NCBI GenBank assembly: GCA_039026975.1
Contig: JBCCLI010000068.1
Span: forward strand, 1-22,013
Origin: JBCBKZ01 sp039026975
GTDB taxonomy: Bacteria; Bacteroidota; Bacteroidia; J057
DNA: 22,013 nt
Direction: 5' to 3'
Of the stretch, positions 6,125 to 13,286 are shown piece after piece. Every line of letters starts with the position of its first letter. The stretch's first letter is position 1. A program made the translations under genes and the position numbers. The notes below the pieces were generated by a model. That model did no database searches and was not told the origin of the DNA. It was given only the letters and a program-made list of their open reading frames with translations.

Positions 6125-8011
6125 CTACAGGTCTATTACCAGCTTATCCCCTGTACACCTGGAGACGCATAGGCACATTTTGGTGCTTTCTATCTTTTCC
6201 TCCTCGCTTAATACAGCATCTCTATGGTCTATATCTCCTTCCAGGACCTTGTGGATACAAGTACCACAGGTTCCTTGAAGACAAGAATAGTCTACCTTGA
6301 TGTTATGATAAAGAAGGCTATCTATGATAGTAGCATCCTCAGGGACTGTCAGGGATTTCCCACTTTTATTAAGGATAAGCTCAAATTCTTTAGGCGGGTG
6401 CAAGGATGCCGTATCAGCTACAAAGGCTTCTATCTTAATCTGTTCAGGATTCCATCCTGTCCCTAAGGCAGTATCCTTGATCCATCTGTTAAAGCCTGCT
6501 GGGCCGCATACATATAGGAGGGTGTGAGAATCCGGAGCAGCTAGTATGCTAGCAGCATCTAAGGAAGACTTTCCTCCCTTATCCAGATGGATTTCTACAT
6601 TAGGGGCAAAGGACCAATTAGTAAGTTCATACTGGAAAGGAATCTCTTCTACCTGTTTGGCGCATATGTGAAATTCAAAGTGTTTATCTATCTCCGTCAG
6701 TCTGTGAGCCATAGAGAGTAGAGGTGTGATACCTATACCGCCAGAAATCAGCAGATACTTTTGGACATTCTCATACAGGAGAAAGTTGTTTCTAGGGGGA
6801 GAAAGGGTGAGTACATCTCCCTCAGTTATCTGTTCATGCATTTCCTGGGAACCTCCTTTCCCTTTAGGCTCATATTTTACCGCTATTTGATACCTGTTTT
6901 TGTCAAAAGGCGGATTTAACAAGGAATAAGATCTTCTCTTTCCGCTGGGAAGATGTACGTTAATATGTGATCCCGCACTGAAAGGAGGTAGCTCCGCTGC
7001 CTCCAACACAAAGCTCTTGACTCCCTTAGCCACTTCAGTAATGGAAGAGACTCGTACTTGGAGGTTCTTTTCTTCTTGGGTGATTCCCTTCCTGAAGAGG
7101 CGTTCCTTGAAACCAGCATCAGGCCTAGACAGTATCTCTTTCACCGGGATGTGTTTGGTGCTGAAAACGCCATTAGCTAGGTGCCAAACCTTGTGGTACT
7201 TAAACCATGGGATATGCGGAAGAAAATGGTGCATAGCGTGGAAATCCTGGCCCCAAAAAGACTTCAGATATAGCTTATTGGAAGTCAGGTTGTAGGTAGA
7301 CTGGAAGGGGAAGTCATGCCAGTGCATACCCTCGGGGTGGGGAGTATGTGCAAAAGCCCAAGACGTATAGCCTATTGCCAAACGGTTAGGGAGATAAAAC
7401 CATAGCATATACTCAAACCAGTAGGGGCTTAGGAACCAGGCTAGATGGAAAAAAATATTCCCAAAGATCATACTAAGTACATTAATCCGAGTCTTTACAG
7501 GCGTCCTTTTCCAGGCTTTAAAAAATAGCCAGTATACCCATAATAGATCTGTGAATAGGAGCACTATATACCCAAATGGAAAATACTTAGTGGGGATCCC
7601 TACCATGCCTTCATCCGGATCCAGGTCTTTATCTCCTACATACCTATGATGTGCCAAATGGAGGTATCTATAACCTGCTGCATTAGAGAGGGGAAAAAGG
7701 AGGTTACCTGATATAGTTCCCAGCAGATCATTCAAAAGCTTATTGGAAGAAACAGCCCTGTGAGTGGCGTCATGTAGGGGGGTGAAAGAAGTGTAAAATC
7801 CAAAAACCATGATAGGATAGGCGATCCAAAGACTCATCCCATAGCTAAGGTGCAGGTATAAGCTCCCAAATACACAGAGGTAGGAGAATACAATTAGGGC
7901 CACTTGAGGAATGGAAAGTAAGGGAACGTAGGAAACTTTTTTGTAGTCAGGGTCATTCACTACTTGATTAATGACCTCTCTTACTACAGGACTGTGGGAT
8001 GTAATACTCAT
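6125..8011 (-). CDS. Self-sufficient fatty-acid desaturase/hydroxylase fused to ferredoxin reductase and [2Fe-2S] ferredoxin
   Basis: The 628-residue protein joins two parts. Residues 1-310 form a membrane di-iron desaturase/hydroxylase domain with hydrophobic spans (about 34-54, 60-80, 150-165, 185-205). Its histidine boxes are HDATH (80-84), HLAHH (118-122), HTPH (222-225) and HAMHH (258-262). Residues 315-530 form a ferredoxin-NADP reductase-like module with the FAD motif RSYS (360-363) and nucleotide-binding motifs GGIGITP (424-430) and CGPAGF (502-507). Residues 543-628 form a plant-type ferredoxin with Cys577, Cys582, Cys585 and Cys615 (in CVSR) as likely cluster ligands. Electrons could thus pass from NAD(P)H through FAD and FeS to the di-iron site in one chain. 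The substrate is unknown; a lipid or carotenoid-like molecule is likely. A TetR gene lies 90 bp upstream in the same direction, with a palindrome between. Confidence 0.88.
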   Translation of the reverse strand: MSITSHSPVVREVINQVVNDPDYKKVSYVPLLSIPQVALIVFSYLCVFGSLYLHLSYGMSLWIAYPIMVFGFYTSFTPLHDATHRAVSSNKLLNDLLGTISGNLLFPLSNAAGYRYLHLAHHRYVGDKDLDPDEGMVGIPTKYFPFGYIVLLFTDLLWVYWLFFKAWKRTPVKTRINVLSMIFGNIFFHLAWFLSPYWFEYMLWFYLPNRLAIGYTSWAFAHTPHPEGMHWHDFPFQSTYNLTSNKLYLKSFWGQDFHAMHHFLPHIPWFKYHKVWHLANGVFSTKHIPVKEILSRPDAGFKERLFRKGITQEEKNLQVRVSSITEVAKGVKSFVLEAAELPPFSAGSHINVHLPSGKRRSYSLLNPPFDKNRYQIAVKYEPKGKGGSQEMHEQITEGDVLTLSPPRNNFLLYENVQKYLLISGGIGITPLLSMAHRLTEIDKHFEFHICAKQVEEIPFQYELTNWSFAPNVEIHLDKGGKSSLDAASILAAPDSHTLLYVCGPAGFNRWIKDTALGTGWNPEQIKIEAFVADTASLHPPKEFELILNKSGKSLTVPEDATIIDSLLYHNIKVDYSCLQGTCGTCIHKVLEGDIDHRDAVLSEEEKIESTKMCLCVSRCTGDKLVIDL

Positions 8012-8072
8012 AAGGATAGCCTTAGTAGTCCAATTGAAATTATTCCTAAAGGTAAGTAAGGGATACTGAAAA

Positions 8073-8094
8073 TTTTAAACGCTAACGTTCAAAA
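8073..8094. promoter_or_regulatory. Near-palindrome upstream of the desaturase fusion, candidate TetR operator
   Basis: TTTTAAACG (8073-8081) and CGTTCAAAA (8086-8094) are inverted arms with one mismatch, separated by CTAA. The core AACG...CGTT is typical in style for TetR-family operators. It lies 61 bases upstream of the fusion-gene start and just downstream of the tetR stop codon, so binding would most directly affect the fusion gene. The minus strand carries TTTTG at the outer end, which could be a -33 element. Confidence 0.5.
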
Positions 8095-8101
8095 GGGAAT
8101 G

Positions 8102-8647
8102 CTAGGTAGTATAATTCATCCGCTGCAGAAGGGTAACCACTTCTTCTATGTATGCTTTTAGCCAGTCTTCAGTAAAGGTTTCTTGGGTGATCTTCAAGAG
8201 GAAGTTCTCCGAGATAAAGTGCAGAAAGGTGCGAGCCAGTCCTTTTTTCTGTTCCAGGCCAAGAAACTGTATCCACGTATCCATGACGGCCTCTTCAAAC
8301 ATCCTAAATACCTGTTCGAAGCAGACTTTATAAGTAGGGTTCTCCCTATTAAATCGTAGTTGTTGATGGAAGAATATATCAGTTTTATAGGCTAGAAATA
8401 CCTTTATAAGGCCAGGTAAAATGGTTTCACACGCCCCTACTTCCTGAGCGAACGCCCTGGTTCTCTCTAAATGATAAGCTAATAACTCTGACTCAAATAC
8501 CTCCAAATCTCCAAAATAATGGTAGAAAGAGGATTTGTTTTTCTGGATAGCCCTGGAAATGGACTCTACAGTCAAGCTACTAACTCCCTCTTCAGACACC
8601 TTGCGGTATCCTTCCACTATCCATTCCAGTTTCTTCTTTCCTTTCAA
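8102..8647 (-). CDS. TetR/AcrR-family transcriptional regulator
   Basis: The 181-residue protein has a TetR-type helix-turn-helix at about residues 24-45 (SLTVESISRAIQKNKSSFYHYF), with the conserved xFYxYF end of the recognition helix. The helical C-terminal part (about 55-181) would bind ligand and form the dimer but resembles no specific subgroup I can name. Length is normal. The gene lies directly upstream of the desaturase/reductase fusion in the same direction, with 90 bp between them that hold a near-palindromic operator candidate. The simplest reading is a repressor of the fusion gene responding to a lipid or related molecule; this is inference. Confidence 0.87.
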   Translation of the reverse strand: MKGKKKLEWIVEGYRKVSEEGVSSLTVESISRAIQKNKSSFYHYFGDLEVFESELLAYHLERTRAFAQEVGACETILPGLIKVFLAYKTDIFFHQQLRFNRENPTYKVCFEQVFRMFEEAVMDTWIQFLGLEQKKGLARTFLHFISENFLLKITQETFTEDWLKAYIEEVVTLLQRMNYTT

Positions 8648-8759
8648 GGGGGGAGAATTAGTCTATTCCCTAAGCTAGGAATTAATGCTGAATGATGAGT
8701 GGAGAATATAGAATGATTGAGTGTTGAATAGTGAGGTGTGTAATACCTTTTTCTGCTAA

Positions 8760-8789
8760 GCTTACACTTATGCTTAAACTTAAACTTAG
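8760..8789. repeat. Five-unit hexamer tandem repeat
   Basis: Five successive 6-base units fit RCTTAN: GCTTAC, ACTTAT, GCTTAA, ACTTAA, ACTTAG. The repeat is short and partly degenerate and lies in non-coding sequence, so a role is not implied. Confidence 0.6.
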
Positions 8790-8859
8790 AAACCCACCTC
8801 TTCCTTCTCCCAATAGGAAGAATTTCCCTACTAGGCCATAAAAATACATGCTAATGTAG

Positions 8860-8877
8860 GGGTGGATTTATCCGCCC
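8860..8877. repeat. Palindromic hairpin element (GGGTGGAT/ATCCGCCC)
   Basis: GGGTGGAT and ATCCGCCC are 8-base inverted arms around TT, with a single G-T wobble pair when read as RNA. The right arm is followed by TTT. It lies 43 bases left of the second palindrome in the same gene-free region. From memory, similar GTAGGGGCGGAT-like palindromes are dispersed in several bacterial phyla, so this may be a REP-like element. Confidence 0.5.
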
Positions 8878-8920
8878 TTTGAAGCGTACGGCAGCTGAAG
8901 TAGTCGATCCATTACATATC

Positions 8921-8948
8921 GTAGAGACACAATTCATTGTGGCTCTAC
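8921..8948. repeat. 28-bp palindromic repeat element (GTAGAG/CTCTAC type)
   Basis: GTAGAG-A-CACAAT on the left mirrors ATTGTG-G-CTCTAC on the right, with a TC centre. Both 6-base arm pairs are perfect and only the A/G between them mismatches. The GTAGAGAC...GTCTCTAC form is one I recall as a dispersed palindromic repeat in cyanobacteria and Bacteroidota. No transposase is nearby. Confidence 0.6.
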
Positions 8949-9135
8949 AGGAGTAACATTAGGAAATCACACTTCCCCAATGTTTTGCAAAAAAGAAGCT
9001 AGAAAACCCTTCCGCCTCTACCCCTTTACCCTTGAAAGTGCAACAACCCCGCGATCCTAATTGTAAGAGGATAGCAGGGCATCCATCTTTAAACTTGAGC
9101 GCAGGGGTTCTATAGCTAATATTTTTCCTTTTTAG

Positions 9136-9143
9136 TAGGTTTG
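9136..9143 (+). promoter_or_regulatory. Candidate -7 element for the acyltransferase gene
   Basis: TAGGTTTG is a full match to the Bacteroidota -7 consensus TAnnTTTG, about 83 bases upstream of the acyltransferase start. No convincing TTG element was found at the right distance upstream, so the call is weak. Confidence 0.25.
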
Positions 9144-9166
9144 AAAAGGATGTTTACCATAATCAG

Positions 9167-9189
9167 CTGTAGTTCCTGTAGCTCTACAG
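9167..9189 (+). repeat. CTGTAG direct and inverted repeats upstream of the acyltransferase gene
   Basis: CTGTAG occurs at 9167-9172 and 9176-9181, and its inverse CTACAG at 9184-9189 after a CT spacer. The 14-bp inverted repeat lies 37 bases upstream of the start codon and could be a leader hairpin or an operator. Function is unknown. Confidence 0.35.
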
Positions 9190-9226
9190 CAAAACCTATA
9201 ATCATAAATCCTCTTACCTTTATACC

Positions 9227-9880
9227 ATGATTAAGGCTAAGTACACTCCCCTTAGCTTTTGGTGGTGGAAGCAGTTCAGCCATTGGGGACCAAGAATATA
9301 TTTTAAAGACTTCCGGGTAAAAGGACTGGAGAACTTACCAGAGAATCTCCATGAATATGCTATGCTCATGATAGGGAATCATATGACTATGTGGGATCCT
9401 TTCTGGGTTATAGATATGTGTCATAAGTATTTCCATAAACGCTTTCATGCCATGATGCTGGAAAAGGAGTTAGCTAAGCGTATGCTACTCAGAACGGGAG
9501 GGGCTTACTCCATTAACCCTGGGAACAGATCTATGGTGGAATCCATTACCTATACTTTGGACCTATTGAAAAATCCCCAAAATCTGGTGCTGTACTTTCC
9601 GCAGGGGAGGCTATTCTCACAATATGAGCCTGAGATGGTCTTTCAGCCCGGTATAGAAAAGGTGCTGAACAGATTAGAGAAACCTGTCCATATCTGCTTT
9701 TTCGTTTCTATGATAGACTACCTCTCAGACTTTAAGCCCACGCTGACCATTTACTTACAATCTGTTCCTCTGGAAAAGGTAAAAACTACCGCTGAACTAC
9801 AAACAGCCTTTCAGCAGCATTATGATCAGGTACTAGCTACCCAAAAGGCCGAGGCGGATGCGTTGCATGGACTAACTTAA
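9227..9880 (+). CDS. PlsC-like 1-acylglycerol-phosphate acyltransferase family protein
   Basis: The 217-residue protein has the acyltransferase motif NHMTMWD (residues 51-57; His52 and Asp57 of the HX4D catalytic pair). The acceptor-binding motif FPQGR (124-128) is a variant of the usual FPEGTR, and FQPGIEKVL (139-147) follows. The family transfers acyl chains to lysophosphatidate or related acceptors at the inner membrane. The protein is short but complete, with no strong transmembrane helix apart from aromatic N-terminal residues (FWWWKQF). It stands alone, with a long gene-free region upstream and only 8 bases to the convergent gene downstream. Substrate is uncertain: glycerophospholipid synthesis, ornithine-type lipids and glycolipids are all possible. 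Confidence 0.85.
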   Translation: MIKAKYTPLSFWWWKQFSHWGPRIYFKDFRVKGLENLPENLHEYAMLMIGNHMTMWDPFWVIDMCHKYFHKRFHAMMLEKELAKRMLLRTGGAYSINPGNRSMVESITYTLDLLKNPQNLVLYFPQGRLFSQYEPEMVFQPGIEKVLNRLEKPVHICFFVSMIDYLSDFKPTLTIYLQSVPLEKVKTTAELQTAFQQHYDQVLATQKAEADALHGLT

Positions 9881-9888
9881 CCCTAAAC

Positions 9889-10887
9889 TTACTCCCAGGC
9901 TATCCCTAAATCTGCTAAAGGGAGATGTTGAATCATTCCATTTCTCACGAAGATAAAAGTATTATCAGGCGTAATGGTAGCCCCCCATCCGTAGGAGAGC
10001 GGGAGTCTTTTTTGGCGTTCCCACCGGCCGTCAGCCTTCTCATAGTAATACATCCCAACTTCTCCTCTTTCAGGGAACTGCTGTTGGCTATAATACTGGC
10101 TGATGATGAGCTTTTCCTTTCCAGGATGTAGGAAGGCATCAAAACTATCACCATCTGCTAGGCTTACCTCATCACTTAACCAGCGGGGGGTACCATAGCT
10201 TCCATCTTGAGAGGCCTCCGCGTAATAGATCCCTATTTTAGGTTCCCTAGCAAAGAAGTAGAGGCTCCCATCTTTCATAATCTGGAAGTATCCTGCATAA
10301 ATACCCTCAAAAGCGGTGATTTCTACAGCTGCGCCCCAGCTATCATCTTCCTTATCTACATAGTAAGCCCTACGAATTTCTACCTCATCAGCAGTCGTAT
10401 ATACTATGCGCGTACCCTCAGGAGAAATAGCCAAGTTATAGACGGTATCCGCAAAGGGAAGCCGTTCTGGAATCCATTCTCCGTCTATCTTCTCTGCTAT
10501 GTAGGGAACCTTCTTGCCCCATACTACATATCGGGCGAAGACCATATAGTTGCCCGTCTCAGTGAAGGAAGGGGAGGCATCTTCATACCCTTGTGGGGGG
10601 AGGAAGAGGGCTTGATAATAAAGGTGGGTCTCATCACCTGTATCAAGTACCTTCCCTGCCTCATCATAGGTGGTCCACTTCCCTGAGGGTCTTCCTTTCT
10701 GGAAGTTTCTGAGGGTGTTCATATTACCATTCTCATGGTAAGAAATAGCTGATCCTGTATAAGCAGACCCTTGATACTGAAAGATTATCTTTCCTGAAGC
10801 TGTCCTGACTTGGCTAAGCTCAGCTAAGGGAACTTGGGCGTATGCTCCCCCTTGAAGTAGTAAAAAGAATATGAAAAGCTGTTTCAT
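9889..10887 (-). CDS. Secreted protein with MORN-like repeat and TolB-like beta-propeller
   Basis: From the start at 10887 the product has 332 residues with a clear signal peptide (KQLFIFFLLLQGGAYAQ). A longer reading from 10905 only adds six residues in front. The mature N terminus has a YwqK/MORN-type segment (YTGSAISYHENGNMNTLRNF, then KGRPSGKWTTYDEAGKVL). Four PD40-like propeller strand motifs follow: EDASPSFTETGNYMVFAR, YNLAISPEGTRIVYT, FDAFLHPGKEKLIIS and WGATITPDNTFIFVR. Such propellers usually bind ligands or proteins in the periplasm or outside the cell. The stop lies 8 bases from that of the convergent acyltransferase gene. The specific role is unknown. Confidence 0.7.
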   Translation of the reverse strand: MKQLFIFFLLLQGGAYAQVPLAELSQVRTASGKIIFQYQGSAYTGSAISYHENGNMNTLRNFQKGRPSGKWTTYDEAGKVLDTGDETHLYYQALFLPPQGYEDASPSFTETGNYMVFARYVVWGKKVPYIAEKIDGEWIPERLPFADTVYNLAISPEGTRIVYTTADEVEIRRAYYVDKEDDSWGAAVEITAFEGIYAGYFQIMKDGSLYFFAREPKIGIYYAEASQDGSYGTPRWLSDEVSLADGDSFDAFLHPGKEKLIISQYYSQQQFPERGEVGMYYYEKADGRWERQKRLPLSYGWGATITPDNTFIFVRNGMIQHLPLADLGIAWE

Positions 10888-11020
10888 ATGAGAAAGGATA
10901 AACATGAAGGTACCAAGTTAAGCGATATACCAGTAGGGTGAAGCTAAGAAAGGAGAGGGGTATGGTGGTGGGGAGTCAGGCTGGTGAATAAAGAATAGTG
11001 CTAATTTCTATAATCACCTC

Positions 11021-11485
11021 TCATATCCTAGCATAGGTCACATCTTCCAGGTAAGCCTGAGTATCATTATTTTTCAGCACATGGGTGATCCAGGCTAGTC
11101 TTTCATGATTAAGAACCTCCATCTCCCATACGCAAGCGAAAAGCCCATCCCCAGAAATTTGGGTGAACTGATCGGGGGTACCGTGAGGCGTCAGAAATAC
11201 ATGTGTGTTAATCATGTTTCCACCTATCCACCAGTTTACCAGGGAGAATATCCCTTCCGTAGCTTCATGAAGAATCACAAATCCCAGATGGTCGTGCTGA
11301 GCATTAAAGCTGTTCTTAAGCTGTAGCCAGACTGGTAGCAGCTGTTTGACTTGAGCATAAAAGTCTTCATGCTCAAAGGCGCCGGATACGGAAATGGTAT
11401 ATACTTTGAGGGTCCAGTCGTCCACCTGAATTTGTTCCCGAAAAACGATTTCTCTTGATCTGTATGCTCCCATAAGCTGCTGCAT
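11021..11485 (-). CDS. Conserved-looking protein of unknown function coupled to a methyltransferase
   Basis: The 154-residue product is not recognised. It has no signal peptide or membrane segment and is rich in Trp, Phe and His (for example LVNWWIGGNMINTHVFLTP and GDGLFACVWEMEVLNHERLAWI). It is likely a compact cytoplasmic alpha/beta protein. The start overlaps the stop of the methyltransferase gene by one base (TAATG), indicating translational coupling and a shared function or regulation. A small-molecule-binding role is possible, but nothing in the sequence proves it. Confidence 0.72.
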   Translation of the reverse strand: MQQLMGAYRSREIVFREQIQVDDWTLKVYTISVSGAFEHEDFYAQVKQLLPVWLQLKNSFNAQHDHLGFVILHEATEGIFSLVNWWIGGNMINTHVFLTPHGTPDQFTQISGDGLFACVWEMEVLNHERLAWITHVLKNNDTQAYLEDVTYARI

Positions 11486-12108
11486 TATTGCTTTCTCCCA
11501 AAAAACCTCACCACAGAGCCCTCTCCATTATGGTATAGGCCTTCTTTCAGTTTTACCACTACTTCTGCTAGTTCTGTAACCTCAAAGTGTGGGAAGTCAG
11601 CCTGTATGCCCTCCACGGAAAATAAAGCTTCTAGATTAGGTGGGCCTCCTACACCAGGGTTTTTCTCCCGGTAGGCAAGGTGGTTTTTCCCAAAAGCTTC
11701 CAGGATAATATGCCCTCCTGGCTTTAGGTAGGTGCTGAGAAGTCGATGATAGGAAGAGATAATAGGCGCGGGGAAGTGTGCATAGATTAAGGCAATGGCA
11801 TCAAAAGAGGCTTCTTCAAATCCTAGCTCTGCTAATTCTCCCACACGGTAATCTACGCTTACCCCTTTACTAGCTGCTAGCTGTTCTGCCTTCTTCTTTC
11901 CTTCTATGCTGATATCAAAGGCAGAGACCGTCCAGCCAAAAGTAGCGGCAAAGATAGCATTCCTTCCTTCTCCCTCTGCCCCAAAGAGAATTCTTCCTGG
12001 GGGTAGGGCCGTAAGCTGATCTTTGAGATACACATTAGGCTCCTCCCCATAAGCATAGGCTTCTTCTTTATATCTAGCATTCCATCTATTTAGCCAGGGA
12101 TCACTCAT
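11485..12108 (-). CDS. Class I SAM-dependent methyltransferase (TehB/TPMT-like)
   Basis: The 207-residue protein starts with WLNRWNARYKEEAYAYGEEP, the start typical of TehB/thiopurine-methyltransferase-like enzymes. It carries the SAM-binding motif I RILFGAEGEGRNAIFAA (residues 39-55), an acidic post-I position (FDIS, 64-67), motif FDAIALIYAHFP (102-113) and GGHIILEAF (131-139). It is cytoplasmic and would methylate a small molecule; members of this group detoxify tellurite, thiols or similar compounds, but the substrate here cannot be read. Its stop overlaps the start of the unknown gene downstream by one base. It is divergent from the lipoprotein gene, with 131 bp between them. Confidence 0.87.
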   Translation of the reverse strand: MSDPWLNRWNARYKEEAYAYGEEPNVYLKDQLTALPPGRILFGAEGEGRNAIFAATFGWTVSAFDISIEGKKKAEQLAASKGVSVDYRVGELAELGFEEASFDAIALIYAHFPAPIISSYHRLLSTYLKPGGHIILEAFGKNHLAYREKNPGVGGPPNLEALFSVEGIQADFPHFEVTELAEVVVKLKEGLYHNGEGSVVRFFGRKQ

Positions 12109-12239
12109 GAGTGGGGATAGGTTAGAAATGGTTTATAACGAAATATACCCAATTTCTACAGAAAGAAGTAATGTCTGGAAGTAGACAGGATGTGATATAT
12201 TTAATTCCCTTTTTAAGTGCCTGTAAACCTGAACACCAC

Positions 12240-13064
12240 ATGAAAAAAGTTATCCGTATATCTCTATTGGTAGTAAGCGTACTATTCATTTTTGGCTGTG
12301 TAAACTTCTTTAAAATGGCAGATCTTAGGGCAGATTATCCCATAATTTCTGGAGAACAAGCCAAAGCCCAACAATTAATGAAGGAAATGGGGAAAGCCCA
12401 TAATATTCACCTTTGGGATAGTATAGGGACTTATACTGTTATCTATAAAGATGAGTTTTATGGGTTTGTAGGTAATCAGGGGAACCCCTTCAAAGAGGCT
12501 GACGTAACCCTTTCACTAGACTACCTAGCTGGAGAGTTTGATGGACAGCTGACTATAGAAAGTGGAAAGGAGAAAGGCACAACATGGGGAATACAAGACT
12601 GGAAGACCTATCAGCTGGAAAATGGAGCAGCTATTCTTAAGAAAGATAAGAACATGCAGTTCTGGATCCCTACCTATCAGTATTTTGTGGAGCTTCCTAG
12701 CCGTATACAGGAAACTACTGCGCTGGAATATGTAGGTAGCCGGGAAATAAACGGTACTAAAGTAGAGGGGGTACTCGCTTCCTGGAACCAGGTAGAACCT
12801 CAGAAGGACATAGACCAGTATATTTTGTGGATAGATGCGGAGACTAAGCGGATAGTCAAGGTAGATTACACGGTCAGGGAACTATACCGTTTCATTTCAG
12901 GAGCAGCTTATTTTAACGAATATAGAAACTATAATGGCATCATTCTCCCCTCAGAACTACCTGTAGAATCTAATCTGGTAAAAGGGGGATTCCTTCATAA
13001 AATGAGCATAGTTAATTTTAAGTCAGAACAGGTAGATGTGAGTGCGTTAAGGCCGCTGAAATAG
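12240..13064 (+). CDS. Lipoprotein of unknown function, possibly LolA-like fold
   Basis: From the start at 12240 the product has 274 residues. The signal MKKVIRISLLVVSVLFIFGC ends in a lipobox with Cys20, so it should be a lipid-anchored envelope protein. A longer reading from 12171 adds 23 residues before a normal signal peptide and is unlikely. The body has alternating strands, including YTVIYKDEFYGFVG, VTLSLDYLAGEFDGQL, IDQYILWIDAETKRIVKVDY and YRNYNGIILPSELPVES. The statement-like pattern "wIDaetkrIvKvdy...eYrnynGiiLPselp" recalls LolA/LppX-type folds that bind lipid in the envelope, but this is a resemblance only. It is divergent from the methyltransferase gene. Confidence 0.7.
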   Translation: MKKVIRISLLVVSVLFIFGCVNFFKMADLRADYPIISGEQAKAQQLMKEMGKAHNIHLWDSIGTYTVIYKDEFYGFVGNQGNPFKEADVTLSLDYLAGEFDGQLTIESGKEKGTTWGIQDWKTYQLENGAAILKKDKNMQFWIPTYQYFVELPSRIQETTALEYVGSREINGTKVEGVLASWNQVEPQKDIDQYILWIDAETKRIVKVDYTVRELYRFISGAAYFNEYRNYNGIILPSELPVESNLVKGGFLHKMSIVNFKSEQVDVSALRPLK

Positions 13065-13235
13065 TAGATGGGACTTGTTCTTTATCAATGAAAAGCGCTG
13101 CATATAAGGTCCTTGTACTGTGAAGGTAGACTCCTTAAAGTCCATACTGGCTTCCACCGTTTGTATTACTACTTCAGATGTGGAGGAAAGAATAGCTCTT
13201 AGTTCAGGTGCAGTAGTAGTTATCTCGTATCTTAC
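13047..13235 (-). pseudogene. Possible 3' gene remnant between convergent genes
   Basis: On the minus strand an open frame of about 62 codons ends at 13047 and overlaps the lipoprotein gene's 3' end by 18 bases. It opens just after an in-frame stop and has no start codon until MDFKESTF, about 28 codons in. The translation (TTTAPELRAILSSTSEVVI, then VEASMDFKESTFTVQGPYM, ending LLFQRP) has codon use like its neighbours. It could be the tail of a decayed gene or a chance frame. No family is recognised. Confidence 0.25.
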
Positions 13236-13286
13236 TTAATAGGTACTGGCAAGAATAGTCCTAATATTTACGATAAAAAAGAATTC

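Larger units (their letters stand above)
8648..9226. other. 579-bp gene-free region with repeats
   Basis: No coding region is convincing. From left to right it holds a purine-rich stretch of degenerate GAATGATGAG-like units (about 8690-8740) and a hexamer repeat (8760-8789). A small inverted repeat follows (TCTTCC at 8799-8804, GGAAGA at 8816-8821), then two palindromic elements (8860-8877 and 8921-8948). A TAnnTTTG match (9136-9143) and a CTGTAG/CTACAG inverted repeat close to the acyltransferase gene end the region. The tetR promoter should lie near the left end but was not identified. Confidence 0.55.

Noticed and set aside
8690..8740. Purine-rich GAATGATGAG-like stretch as a defined tandem repeat
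   Set aside because: Units vary in length and sequence too much to call a tandem repeat; only noted as a degenerate stretch.
8760..8948. CRISPR array
   Set aside because: The repeats are a short hexamer run and single palindromes; there are no regularly spaced identical repeats with unique spacers and no cas genes.
10207..10686. 159-codon open frame on the plus strand
   Set aside because: It lies fully antisense to the MORN/propeller gene, has no family signal and its translation looks random, so it is a shadow frame.
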